The notes: a model not told the origin generated them from the letters alone. DNA of 55,996 nucleotides from Pseudomonas sp. GM50 (GCF_000282375.1 NZ_AKJK01000103.1:1-55996), one strand, 5' to 3'; counted from the first letter of the stretch, positions 40,942-49,290 are shown. Translations and numbers: made by a program.

Positions 40942-41108
40942 TGGTCGATTGTGTTGAAAAAGTCGGCCATGGTTTGCGCATCCGAAAAGTACGCGTCCGA
41001 GATTGAAATTTGAGCCTGGAGTCCTGTGCTCAAGGCAAAGATTTCAATCTCAAGCACGTACTTTTCAGCCGTGGAAACCATGATCGACTTTTTCAACAGA
41101 ATCGACCC
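40942..41108. repeat. MITE-like imperfect palindrome, about 165 bp
   Basis: The left arm, from TGGTCGATTGTGTTGAAAAA (40942 on) to GAGATTGAAAT, is mirrored by the right arm, 41041-41108, whose complement reads GGTCGATTCTGTTGAAAAAG ... GAGATTGAAAT. About 67 bases per arm match at most positions, with a 30-base centre. No transposase is inside. Such non-autonomous elements with a CTGTTGAAAAAGTCG motif look like mobilised debris of an insertion sequence. Confidence 0.75.
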
Positions 41109-41190
41109 GAAGCGGTCGTTCACCTTATCCAGTACATTCAACCGCTGCTTGAGCAGCATCACCTTAATAACGTGAACAAAGGAGGAACAC

Positions 41191-41493
41191 GTGAACGAAT
41201 ACATACTGCTTATGTATCTGGATGCTTTCGACCAGGAAGCGGCTATTGATCCAGAGCGGTGGGCTCGATATATCACCTGGCTACGTGGCACCGGGCAATT
41301 CGATGGTGGTAGCTCGATCGGTAAGGGGCAACGTCTGCGCAAAGGGCAAATGAGTCACCCCGGCGTGACTGACCTCAGCGGATTCATCCGGGTTCGTGCA
41401 GCCAATCTCGAAGAGGTCAAGGCGCTGCTAACTGGCAATCCGGTTTATGAGGCTGGCGGTACAGTGGAAATTCGCGAGCTACCTCGCACGTAA
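41191..41493 (+). CDS. YciI-like (DGPF-type) protein
   Basis: 100 residues; starts at GTG 41191 after AAAGGAGG, spacing five. The dimeric alpha-beta barrel fold of the YCII family appears as EYILLMYLDAFDQEAAIDPE RWARYITWLRGTGQF, RLRKGQ, LSGFIRVRAANLEEVKALLT GNPVYEAGGTVEIRELP. These proteins often sit with ECF sigma factors; none is present here. It follows the palindromic element, which may provide or replace its promoter. Confidence 0.85.
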   Translation: MNEYILLMYLDAFDQEAAIDPERWARYITWLRGTGQFDGGSSIGKGQRLRKGQMSHPGVTDLSGFIRVRAANLEEVKALLTGNPVYEAGGTVEIRELPRT

Positions 41494-41587
41494 GACTCGG
41501 TATGTGCGCCTAGTGATCCGGACTCACCAGCTCCAAGCGGTTCCAAGTTGATACTATCCCCGCTCTTGACTCGATGAGATGGATTTC

Positions 41588-42184
41588 ATGCATTTGTATG
41601 TCGTGCGGCATGGGGAAACTTGGGCAAATGCCGAAAAGCGTTACCTTGGATCGCTCGATCCAGCGCTTACAGAACGGGGACGTGAGCAAGCTCAAGCGCT
41701 TGAGGTAAATTTGCCCAAAAACCTGGACGCGCTTGTCGTATCCCCACGTCTACGGGCCAGAGAAACCGCCAGTATTCTTAACGAAGGGCTTAACCTCCAG
41801 GCCGAGATCATGGACTGCTTTCGAGAGCGTGATGTAGGGGTTTTCGAGGGGTTGACTCAAGCTGACGCAAGGGAGCGATATCCGCAGCTTTGGTCGCAAA
41901 ACATCACTCGTCGTTGGGATCTTGGGCCAACCGGTGGTGAGTCAATTGCCGACGTTGTGAAGCGGGTCAGAGACGGTTTGGTTGAGCTGGAATCGAGGTA
42001 CCCGTCAAAAAATGTATTGCTTGTTGCGCATGGCTTCGTTGCAAAGACAATCCGCGCTCTGGCCAAGAGCGACTTTTCAGATTTCTACGACTGGCAGCTC
42101 TCTAACGGCAGCATGCTAGCTTTGGACAATTTCGAAATTCCAACAGCTGATGCTGAGACTTTACAGACCTCACTGCCGCTTTAG
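41588..42184 (+). CDS. Histidine phosphatase family protein (phosphoglycerate-mutase-like)
   Basis: 198 residues from ATG 41588, after GATGGA; ATG 41579 in the same frame is an alternative. The phosphohistidine loop YVVRHGETWANAEKRYLGSL D, the second Arg in VVSPRLRARETASIL, the acid/base Glu in FRERDVGVFEGL, and VLLVAHGFVAKTI with the second His are complete. Closest to cofactor-independent mutases/alpha-ribazole phosphatases; the substrate is probably a small phosphate ester. GC content falls from here to 44.5 kb. Confidence 0.88.
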   Translation: MHLYVVRHGETWANAEKRYLGSLDPALTERGREQAQALEVNLPKNLDALVVSPRLRARETASILNEGLNLQAEIMDCFRERDVGVFEGLTQADARERYPQLWSQNITRRWDLGPTGGESIADVVKRVRDGLVELESRYPSKNVLLVAHGFVAKTIRALAKSDFSDFYDWQLSNGSMLALDNFEIPTADAETLQTSLPL

Positions 42185-42326
42185 CGATGATAGTGGCTGC
42201 AAACTATTTGGCAGGACTGCAAGGATGGCGCAATTAACGGAGTAGTAAAAAGGATGATTTTGGTTGTTGAGAACCGACCACGACGATGGGAAGCTACAGT
42301 GACGTTTACCATAAGGACATGCTGAA

Positions 42327-43067
42327 ATGAACGCGCGAAAAATTTTAATCACAGGTGCTGCGGGCCGAATCGGCAGCGCTTTTTGGAAAGCGCATTACGA
42401 TAAGTCAGATTTGCGTTTAGCCGACTTAGATGTATCAACACTTCCGCAATCGGCACAACGTTTCGCTCTCGACATCAGCGTTCAAGCCAGTTGCCTTGAA
42501 GCTTGCGAAGGCATACATACAGTGATTCATCTAGCTGCTGACCCTCGCCCAGACGCCGATTTCATGACATCCCTGCTCCCTGTGAATATTGTGGGCACCT
42601 ACAACATGCTATTCGCCGCAAAGGCTCAAGGCTGCGAGCGCTTTATATTTGCGAGCAGCGCTCAGGCTATCGAAGGTTATCCAGAGGATGTCCAGATACA
42701 TGAATGTATGGCGCCTAAGCCAGGCAATCTTTACGGGGTCAGCAAAGCGTTCGGGGAAGCGCTGGCTTCGATGTATGCAAACGATGGTCAAATGACAACA
42801 ATCGCAGTCCGTATTGCAAACGTAGCTATATTTCACCAAGGGGAAAACCACAGTCACAGGGATGTAGCTGCTTTTATTAGTATCAGGGATGTTGTCGCAC
42901 TACTTAGTAATTGCGTCGAGGCCGAGCTGAGCGGATTTCATGTTATCCACGGGGTCTCAGATAACAGATATAAGCGACTTTCTATCGAGAAGACCAGAAA
43001 AGTTGTGGGGTACGCTCCCTTTGATGATGGATTTGAGATTCTGGAAGGACACGCTCAACCTGACTGA
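42327..43067 (+). CDS. NAD(P)-dependent epimerase/dehydratase (uronate dehydrogenase-like)
   Basis: 246 residues of the extended SDR family. ILITGAAGRIGSAFWKAHYD gives the nucleotide loop; LAADPRPDADFMTSLLPVNI VGTYNML and FASSAQAIEGYPED supply the catalytic Ser, and LYGVSKAFGE the YxxxK pair. The start motif and ADPRPDA resemble uronate/hexuronate dehydrogenases. It is relatively AT-rich, unlike the flanking core genes, which suggests transfer. Separate transcript, 140 bases after the phosphatase. Confidence 0.85.
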   Translation: MNARKILITGAAGRIGSAFWKAHYDKSDLRLADLDVSTLPQSAQRFALDISVQASCLEACEGIHTVIHLAADPRPDADFMTSLLPVNIVGTYNMLFAAKAQGCERFIFASSAQAIEGYPEDVQIHECMAPKPGNLYGVSKAFGEALASMYANDGQMTTIAVRIANVAIFHQGENHSHRDVAAFISIRDVVALLSNCVEAELSGFHVIHGVSDNRYKRLSIEKTRKVVGYAPFDDGFEILEGHAQPD

Positions 43068-43187
43068 ACTACTTCATTAATTGCTGCCCCTTCGACTGTC
43101 CGCTTCGATTGCAGCCCGTCGTGACAGGCAGCAATCGGCTCTCATCTCCAATAAGTTTCTTCATCGGCATACTCCGCGCGTTCCGAT

Positions 43188-43760
43188 TCAACTTTGGGTT
43201 TCTACGATCCTGAGCCAAGGCCAGCGAGCTTGATAACTTTTCGCCTTCTGATCGAACAGATCTGGCTTGGGATTCTTTGGATTGATGCGAAGTAGCCCTT
43301 GCTCTGTGTCGGCCAGGCCGTTGGGAGCATAGACTTCGCCAGTTTCAACATCCAAACCAATGCAGGTACCGGAAATCAGGTAGCGATCAATCCCGTCTTT
43401 AGCCGACTGAAGCTGAGGATAATCCCCGCCAAAGCGCTGGCTGTACCACATGTGAACGCGAGCCTGATTCTTGATCTCAACGTTAACTTCGAGGTCTTGG
43501 AAGAGACGCTGAGTTGAGTTGATGACCTCATTCTCGGCCTCCCAAGACAGATCATTGTCGAAGTAAAAAACATCGTAATCCTTCACCCCCCAAGCTGGCG
43601 GCAGTTGTGACTGATGATTCCAGACGGCTTGGAACAGGCAACCCGCCGTGAGCATGCATTGATTCAAACCGAGTGAAGGTAAACGTGAGGTGATTTCAGT
43701 ATTTATTGGATTGGCCATTGCTATCCTGACCAACCTTTCGACAGTCAATGTCATTTTCAT
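43188..43760 (-). CDS. Nucleotidyltransferase-fold protein (DUF925/COG3575)
   Basis: 190 residues. AGCLFQAVWNHQSQLPPAWG VKDYDVFYFDNDLSWEAENE is the signature, with KDYDxxYFD in place of the hG[GS]xxxDxD of nucleotidyltransferases. NVEIKNQARVHMWYSQRFGG supplies a later acidic strand. Substrate unknown; it may modify small molecules. It starts at ATG 43760 or 43754 (AAAGGG lies in front of both). Low GC, accessory region. Confidence 0.85.
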   Translation of the reverse strand: MKMTLTVERLVRIAMANPINTEITSRLPSLGLNQCMLTAGCLFQAVWNHQSQLPPAWGVKDYDVFYFDNDLSWEAENEVINSTQRLFQDLEVNVEIKNQARVHMWYSQRFGGDYPQLQSAKDGIDRYLISGTCIGLDVETGEVYAPNGLADTEQGLLRINPKNPKPDLFDQKAKSYQARWPWLRIVETQS

Positions 43761-43981
43761 CCCTTTGGAATCGATCTAGTCCTAGCGACCGACAGTACAT
43801 CATAGATTTGTAAAGTTTCGCGAAAGACAGCGTTTTTACACACTCTGGGCCGGAAGAAGTCCTTGGATGAACGTCTTTTAGCCGGAAGCATCACGCTGAC
43901 CGCTTGTTGTTGACGGAGACTGGCATTGACGTAAAATCGCCACCCCCAAAAAATCAGCTTGCATAGCGAGAAGGAGCTTAG

Positions 43982-44521
43982 ATGCTGCGGGTGATGATTG
44001 TTGGGCAACCCGGGTCTGGTAAAAGCACTTTGGCGCGTAAGCTTGGCCAGCTTACGGGCTTACCGATCATTCATATCGACACTATCCACTGGCAGCCAGG
44101 GTGGGTCGAACGGAGCTGGGGCGAGAAGACGCATCTTTGTCGCGAGATCGAGGCCCGTGAACGCTGGATATTCGAAGGTGGCCATTCAGCCACTTGGGAC
44201 AATCGGGTGGCCCGCGCAGATCTTTTGATATGGATTGATCGTTCGGCGACGCTTCGATTCTGGCGCGTAGTGCTCAGAACGCTGCTCCAGCGCGGTCGGT
44301 CTCGGCCTGACTTGCCGGAGAACTGCCCCGAACTGCTGGCGAATCTGCCGGAGTTTTTTAGATTCATGTGGCGGACGAAAAAATCAGCGCGAGCAAAGAT
44401 GCAGCAACTCGTGGCGACTGCGCCATCCACTTGCCGCGTAGTCTGTCTGCGGTCCAATCGGGATACCAGAGTTTTTCTCGCGAGCATTGGAAATTTGACT
44501 GACCAGGCTCCGCGAGATTGA
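43982..44521 (+). CDS. P-loop kinase-like protein (FlaR / topology-modulation type)
   Basis: 179 residues: MLRVMIVGQPGSGKSTLARK LGQ is the Walker A loop, followed by LPIIHIDTIHWQPGWVERSW (Asp of the acceptor site) and WIFEGGHSATWDNRVARADL LIWID (Walker B-like). This matches the adenylate-kinase-related topology-modulation/FlaR group of shikimate-kinase size. Substrate unknown. ATG 43982 follows AAGGAG. Last gene before the selC terminator, on the opposite strand. Confidence 0.88.
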   Translation: MLRVMIVGQPGSGKSTLARKLGQLTGLPIIHIDTIHWQPGWVERSWGEKTHLCREIEARERWIFEGGHSATWDNRVARADLLIWIDRSATLRFWRVVLRTLLQRGRSRPDLPENCPELLANLPEFFRFMWRTKKSARAKMQQLVATAPSTCRVVCLRSNRDTRVFLASIGNLTDQAPRD

Positions 44522-44712
44522 TAGACGGTTGACTACTTCAGTACGGAAATCGCCTGTTGCGACCGGCAGCTCTTGGCCGATTTATGCCTGTTACCACCGT
44601 CTGTTTCGGCCGGTCAGATCGAATTCAGATGGGAAGCACAAGTCCGTGCAACTACCCATGCTGAGGATGGAAATCCGGACGCAGAGCCTCACCTAAGTAT
44701 GCGTCCCGTAAT
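44522..44712. other. Non-coding spacer before the sel block
   Basis: No gene seen. It contains GGCCGATTTATGCCTGTTAC and a CTGTTTCGGCCGGTC stretch, typical of intergenic debris in this genus, and the left boundary of the conserved sel genes. With 44741-44857, about 310 bases hold only the terminator and a repeat. Confidence 0.4.
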
Positions 44713-44740
44713 AAAAAGCGCCGACATCGCTGTCAGCGCT
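44713..44740 (-). terminator. Rho-independent terminator after selC
   Basis: On the minus strand GCGCTGACA-GCGA-TGTCGGCGC is followed by TTTTT (44717-44713). It lies 118 bases downstream of tRNA-Sec and probably ends the selABC transcript. A second hairpin, GCGATGT/ACATCGC (44749-44780), precedes it. Confidence 0.85.
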
Positions 44741-44857
44741 TAGGAATTGCGATGTCTTACGATGTATTTTTACATCGCAAGGCACTGATGCTCGAAGGCT
44801 TACCCCTGCCAGACCTCCTGTACCCACTCACGAAACTATGTACCGTTAGGCTGAAAA

Positions 44858-44953
44858 TGGCGGAAGGCAGCCGGAGTCGAACCTGCCCGGGAACGGATGC
44901 CGTCCCCAACCGGGTTTGAAGCCCGGCCGCGCCACCGGGCGCGATTGCCTTCC
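44858..44953 (-). tRNA. selC: tRNA-Sec (anticodon TCA)
   Basis: The minus strand folds as a selenocysteine tRNA: an 8-bp acceptor stem GGAAGGCA/TGCCTTCC, a long variable arm, the anticodon arm CCGGG-CTTCAAA-CCCGG with anticodon TCA at 44917-44919, the T-loop GGTTCGACTCC, a G discriminator and an encoded CCA (44858-44860). At 96 bases it has the unusual length expected. SelA converts its serine to selenocysteine and SelB delivers it. It is 6 bases downstream of selB, giving selA-selB-selC order. Confidence 0.96.
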
Positions 44954-44959
44954 TTGAAC

Positions 44960-46879
44960 TCAGTCTTCTGTTTGCTGGGCCAGTGCATTGTCGAGTCGGA
45001 TGTGGCGCCGGTCGCCAAAGCGTCGGGTCAGGCCTATTCGGTCGAAGTACTCAAGAATCTGAATGCTGCGCTTGCGCCCCAGGCCCACGGCATCGCGAAA
45101 TGCAGCGACCTGAATCACCGGGTCATCGCTGGCCAGTTGCACCAGCATAGCCGCCAATCGGCGCAGCAGCGTGTCGGTGTAGAACAGGTCACGAACCACT
45201 TGATGCAGCAGTCCCAGCCGCGCCATCTTGCGCAGCAGCAGGCGCACGGCGGCCTCTTCACGGCCAGCGACTTTGGCCAAGTCACGCACCCATGGCGGAT
45301 CGAAAACTGCCTGTTCGAACAGCGGCTGTAGCTGTTGCCACAAGGTCTCGTCGTCCTCGCTCAAACGCACTTGATGATCGGGTAAATGCAGCCACGGGCC
45401 GCTGGCGACGATCGCGCCGCTGGCCAGTAATTCGTCGAGCAGGCTGATAAAGGTCGGCCGCTCCAGCGCGGTGCCGACGAAGCGCCGCAGGCGGTCCCTG
45501 TCCGGCCCCATTTGATCCGGTTCGAGTTGATGAAAGCGTGCGAGGTGCTCCAGCAGCGGCGCTTTCAGGGCTTCCCAACGGGCAGCGCTGAACAGCAACG
45601 GCCCCTGCCGCGTATCAATCAAGCGCACGTCATCGGGCAATTCCCAGCTATCGCGCGGACGATTGAACTGGCGCTCCAGACGCCGGGGATCAAGCCCGGT
45701 GTCGCTGTTGGCCAGCAGCGCCGGCAGTGCGTCTTCCAGACTGGTCGTGGTGGCCAGCGTTTGTAGTTGCGCCCATCGTTCGGGGCTGCGGCGGTGTCGG
45801 GCCGGGGCGAACGGGTCGAGCACCCGGCCACCGCCGAGGGTGCGTTGGGCGCTTTGGTCGCGCAGGATCAAGCGGTCGCCTTTCACCGCCAGCACCGGCG
45901 CGTTCACCAGCAGTTGCGCGAACATCTGCTGCCCCGGTGCCAGGCTTGCGCCCTCCAGCAACGCCACCCGCGCCGTTACGTCCTGAGTACCGAGATGCAC
46001 GTGTACCGGTTGAAAGTGCTCGAAGCTTCGCGCTTCGCTGGCCAACAAGGTCATCTCGATATCCAGACGCTGGGTCGGCGCATGCAGCCATTCGGCCAAC
46101 AGCCAGTGGCCACGGTGAATCTGCTCCAGGGCCAGACGTTCGGCACTCAGGTTCAGCGCGACTCGCTGCCCGGCCGTTGCGCTGTCGGCCGCTTGGTTCT
46201 GCGCATGCAGGCCTCGCACCCGTACCGGTTTGCCCAGCGGACTCAACATCAGCGTATCGCCCACGGCCACTTGGCCGGACAACGCGGTGCCGGTCACCAC
46301 GATCCCGGCACCGGCCACGCTGAACGCCCGATCAATCGTCAGGCGAAAACCGCCGCTGGCGCTGCGTTGAAGCACCTCATGCTGCGCATCCAGCAAAGCC
46401 TGGCGAAGTGTCTCGATGCCCTCGCCGGTCACACTCGACAGCGCGATTTGCGTCGCGTCGGCATACGGTCCGGGTGCCAGCAATGCTTCGATCTGTTCAC
46501 GGACTGCCTGTACACGCGTCGGATCGACGCGGTCGCATTTGCTGATGGCGACCAGCGCCCGAGGAATGCCCAGCAACTCGACGATCGCCAGATGCTCGCG
46601 GGTCTGCGGCATGACGCCGTCATCGGCCGCCACCACCAACAACACCAGATCAATGCCCTGCGCCCCGGCCAACATGTTGTGGGTGAAGCGCTCATGACCG
46701 GGCACGTCGATAAAACCGGTCAGCGCGTCGCCCGGTTCCAGCGCCGCGTAGATATAGCCGAGGTCGATGGTCATGCCGCGTTCGCGTTCTTCCCGGCGAC
46801 GGTCGCCGGCCTGGCCGGTCAGTGCCTGGAGCAAGGAGGTCTTGCCGTGATCGATGTGCCCCGCCGTGCCGACAATCAC
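44960..46879 (-). CDS. selB: Selenocysteine-specific elongation factor SelB
   Basis: 639 residues from GTG 46879, which overlaps the selA stop as GTGA; the frame is open 27 codons earlier but that lies inside selA. The GTPase domain starts VIVGTAGHIDHGKTSLLQAL, with DVPGHERF and SKCD as the G3 and G4 motifs. EF-Tu-like barrels follow, and the C-terminal half carries the winged helices that bind the mRNA SECIS hairpin (ends with LGRKRSIQILEYFDRIGLTRR). It inserts Sec at the UGA of fdnG 10 kb away. Confidence 0.95.
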   Translation of the reverse strand: MIVGTAGHIDHGKTSLLQALTGQAGDRRREERERGMTIDLGYIYAALEPGDALTGFIDVPGHERFTHNMLAGAQGIDLVLLVVAADDGVMPQTREHLAIVELLGIPRALVAISKCDRVDPTRVQAVREQIEALLAPGPYADATQIALSSVTGEGIETLRQALLDAQHEVLQRSASGGFRLTIDRAFSVAGAGIVVTGTALSGQVAVGDTLMLSPLGKPVRVRGLHAQNQAADSATAGQRVALNLSAERLALEQIHRGHWLLAEWLHAPTQRLDIEMTLLASEARSFEHFQPVHVHLGTQDVTARVALLEGASLAPGQQMFAQLLVNAPVLAVKGDRLILRDQSAQRTLGGGRVLDPFAPARHRRSPERWAQLQTLATTTSLEDALPALLANSDTGLDPRRLERQFNRPRDSWELPDDVRLIDTRQGPLLFSAARWEALKAPLLEHLARFHQLEPDQMGPDRDRLRRFVGTALERPTFISLLDELLASGAIVASGPWLHLPDHQVRLSEDDETLWQQLQPLFEQAVFDPPWVRDLAKVAGREEAAVRLLLRKMARLGLLHQVVRDLFYTDTLLRRLAAMLVQLASDDPVIQVAAFRDAVGLGRKRSIQILEYFDRIGLTRRFGDRRHIRLDNALAQQTED

Positions 46880-48306
46880 CCGTCCCGGCCCTCCTCCTGC
46901 AGTTGATCGAGCTGGGCCAGCCATGCGGCTTCGTCGTCGAGTTGGCGCAAATCCAGCCATAGCGCGTCATCGTCGATGCGCCCGAGCACGGGAATCGGCA
47001 GCCGACGAAACGCGGCCTCCAGCCCAAGCAATCGTCGCCCGCGCAGACGTTTGGCAACGTTGGGTCGCAGACACAACGCGGCGCTGGGCAGTCGTGCCAC
47101 CGGTTGGCTGCCGCTGCCGATCATGCCCAGCGCCGGCACCGCGCTGACGCTCCAGCCGTCACCCAACACCCGCGCCAGTGACGGTTGCAGGCGTTCGGCC
47201 TGGGCATGAATGTCGGCTTGGGGGCGGGTCAGCAGGCGCAGACTCGGCAGGCGTTCGGCCAGCCGATCAGGATCGCGGTACAGCGCCAATACGGCTTCGA
47301 GGGCGGCCAGGGTCAGTTTGTCGACCCGCAGGGCGCGCTTGAGCGGATTCTTTTTGATTTTCGCGATCAAGTCTTTGCGGCCGACTATCAACCCGGCCTG
47401 GGGACCGCCGAGCAGCTTGTCGCCGCTGAAGGTGACGATGTCCGCGCCATCGAGCAGCGCCTGACGCACCGTCGGTTCGGCGGGCAGGCCCCAGCGAGTC
47501 AGGTCCAGCAGGCTGCCGCTGCCCAGGTCCTCCAGCAACGGCAGCCCGTGACGGTGAGCCAGTTCCGCCAACTCAGCCGTCGGCACCCGGGCGGTGAAAC
47601 CTTCGATGGAATAATTGCTCGCGTGTACGCGCATTACCAGGCCACTGCGCGGACCGATGGCGGCCTCGTAATCGCGGGCATGGGTGCGGTTGGTGGTGCC
47701 CACTTCGTGAAGCCGCACTCCGGCGCGGGCCATGATGTCGGGGATGCGGAAGGCGCCGCCGATTTCGATCAGTTCACCACGGGAAATGATGCCTTCCTTG
47801 CGCGCGCCCAGGCTGTTGAGTGTCAGCAACACGGCAGCGGCGTTGTTGTTGACCACGGTCACCGCTTCGGCGCCGGTCAGCTCGCGGATCAGGCCTTCGA
47901 TCAAATCATCGCGGTCGCCGCGCTTGCCGCTGTGCAGGTTGAATTCCAGATTGAGTGGGTAGCGGGCGGCGAGTTGAACGGCTTCGATAGCAGACTCCGG
48001 CAACAACGCTCGACCGAGGTTGGTGTGCAGCACTGTGCCGGTCAGGTTGAACACCCGACGGACTTGGCTGCGATGCTGGATTGCCAGACGTTCGCCCACC
48101 CTGCCCGCCAATACGTCGGGGGTTATTTCAACGGCATTGAGTTCACCCTTGAGCACCGGCTCGCGCAGATCATCAAGCAGTTGCCGCAAACCGGCCAACA
48201 GCGCGTCACGTCCATAACGCTCGGCCAACGCCTGGCAGGCAGGATGGCGCAGCAAGCTGTCGATGGAGGGCAGCCGCAAGGCTTGGCTGGCGGAAGGTGC
48301 GGACAT
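46876..48306 (-). CDS. selA: L-seryl-tRNA(Sec) selenium transferase SelA
   Basis: 476 residues from ATG 48306 (MSAPSASQALRLPSIDSLLR); an upstream extension of 18 codons is open but lacks a ribosome site. The PLP lysine is in TFSGDKLLGGPQAGLIVG, with VRRVFNLTGTVLHTNLGRAL, EAVTVVNNNAAAVLLTLNSL and MRVHASNYSIEGF as family blocks. It uses selenophosphate to turn Ser-tRNA-Sec into Sec-tRNA-Sec. Stop overlaps selB's start. Confidence 0.95.
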   Translation of the reverse strand: MSAPSASQALRLPSIDSLLRHPACQALAERYGRDALLAGLRQLLDDLREPVLKGELNAVEITPDVLAGRVGERLAIQHRSQVRRVFNLTGTVLHTNLGRALLPESAIEAVQLAARYPLNLEFNLHSGKRGDRDDLIEGLIRELTGAEAVTVVNNNAAAVLLTLNSLGARKEGIISRGELIEIGGAFRIPDIMARAGVRLHEVGTTNRTHARDYEAAIGPRSGLVMRVHASNYSIEGFTARVPTAELAELAHRHGLPLLEDLGSGSLLDLTRWGLPAEPTVRQALLDGADIVTFSGDKLLGGPQAGLIVGRKDLIAKIKKNPLKRALRVDKLTLAALEAVLALYRDPDRLAERLPSLRLLTRPQADIHAQAERLQPSLARVLGDGWSVSAVPALGMIGSGSQPVARLPSAALCLRPNVAKRLRGRRLLGLEAAFRRLPIPVLGRIDDDALWLDLRQLDDEAAWLAQLDQLQEEGRDG

Positions 48307-48356
48307 CAGAGCTCCCGGAAACGAGTGACCGTCGCGTCTGAGTGTAGCCGCTGAGC

Positions 48357-48508
48357 TCACTGTTCAAGGTGATGCCGAGCGCCGCCTTCGTCTTTGGTCG
48401 TCGTCTGCGCGGCGGTGATGTCTTTGCGTTTGAGGCTCGCGTTGTGATCGTGTCGCCGCTGGCGCTTTTGAAGGGGAATTTGAGGGTGAAGCTGAGTGGG
48501 TCGGCCAT
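48357..48508 (-). pseudogene. Phage tail assembly chaperone remnant
   Basis: From ATG 48508 the minus strand reads MADPLSFTLKFPFKSASGDT ITT, the start of small phage tail assembly chaperones (the E/41/14 family). After a one-base shift it continues in the next frame as LKRKDITAAQTTTKDEGGAR and stops at 48357-48359. The remaining about 60 residues are missing. It lies 50 bases upstream of the selA start codon. It suggests an old prophage or phage-like element at this locus. Confidence 0.7.
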
Positions 48509-48613
48509 TGTTGGTGCTCCGGCTGGGTTGCTCTTGAAGAACCCAGAGCATCGCACCTGACCGTGGTGCTGACTTTTAATCGACTTTAAAAAGACAGCGC
48601 TTTGATCAAAGCT

Positions 48614-48643
48614 CTTTACCGAGGGGCAAGCCTCTCGGTAAAG
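48614..48643. terminator. Hairpin terminator-like element after the DUF6124 gene
   Basis: CTTTACCGAG (48614-) and CTCGGTAAAG (to 48643) form a 10-bp stem with a 10-base loop, 10 bases beyond the minus-strand stop of the DUF6124 gene. No strong U-run follows. Confidence 0.6.
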
Positions 48644-48653
48644 GGCTGAGTGA

Positions 48654-49022
48654 TTACTTAGGTGGAACGAAATTATCCAGCATTCGATTCACCGCCAGTT
48701 CAGCCAGCATGATGACTTGCTGAAGCGCCAGCAGGGTATTGCGGTGGGTGCCCTCCACCAATGCAGCAATGTCACTGGCCATGACACTGGCCGAGGCCAA
48801 GTTCTCACACGTTTGAACCAGCAAGGCTTCATGGCCGACATCCGGCGCAACCATGTACATGGTGCTGGGTTTGCGGGGGGTGTTGTTCATGACCGCTGCC
48901 GGGTTGAGGTAGAAATTCAGGGCACGCTCGGCGGCTTCGTGGAATTTTTTCGAGTCGAGGGATTCGTACGGGGATGCCGGATCGGTGTCCGGTTCCGGTG
49001 GATTGGGTGTCACTTTGAACAT
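48654..49022 (-). CDS. DUF6124 family small protein with P4-immunity-like leader
   Basis: 122 residues from ATG 49022 after GGGAG (GTGGGAGTTTCATCT); five more codons upstream are open but lie after the ribosome site. The sequence MFKVTPNPPEPDTDPASPYE SLDSKKFHEAAERALNFYLN is typical of the abundant DUF6124 proteins of the P. fluorescens group. The core STMYMVAPDVGHEALLVQTC ENLASASVMA and NTLLALQQVIMLAELAVNRM form a strand and two helices. No function is known for the family, and no signal peptide or membrane segment is seen. It carries the same kind of three-segment leader as the gene at 24833. Confidence 0.85.
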   Translation of the reverse strand: MFKVTPNPPEPDTDPASPYESLDSKKFHEAAERALNFYLNPAAVMNNTPRKPSTMYMVAPDVGHEALLVQTCENLASASVMASDIAALVEGTHRNTLLALQQVIMLAELAVNRMLDNFVPPK

Positions 49023-49290
49023 AGATGAAACTCCCACTTAGAATAAATAAGAGCCATCACCCTCGCTACCAAACGAAGGGTGGCGGCCATACGCGGGTTG
49101 GTAGACCGGTCTAAGTAGGAAACCCGGCGCTCACAATGGAGCCCCACGCATGACCACCATATAAAGCTGAGAGCCAAAAAAGAGACTGCATAAGGTGTCG
49201 CCATGCGACTACTTAAAGGCGGGCTACCAAACCCGATCACTGTTTTTCAGTGACAGGGAAACGATATAGCCCGCCCCACAGCCGCACAAG
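49023..49290 (-). promoter_or_regulatory. Structured leader B with seqA/seqB/seqC (P4 CI-RNA-like) and weak promoter
   Basis: Reading the minus strand: a -10-like TATATC (49268-49263) with only a weak CTTGTG -35 (49290-49285); a hairpin CACTG-AAAAA-CAGTG (near 49238-49252); segment A, GGGTTTGGTAG (49234-49224); a hairpin GTCGC-ATG-GCGAC (49209-49197) and a U-run (TCTTTTTTGG, near 49177-49186). Then a 16-bp stem, 49158-49143 with 49097-49082 (all paired, several G-U), whose loop holds segment B, GACCGGTCTACCAACCC (49111-49095). Segment C, TTTGGTAG (49073-49066), and the start codon 43 bases on. The order and spacings match leader A within a few bases, yet the core differs (GGTAG against GGCCG), with A, B and C changed together. 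Confidence 0.7.

Noticed and set aside
44997..48354. Long plus-strand frames opposite selB and selA
   Set aside because: Shadows of GC-rich coding sequence; the minus strand encodes complete SelB and SelA with all motifs.
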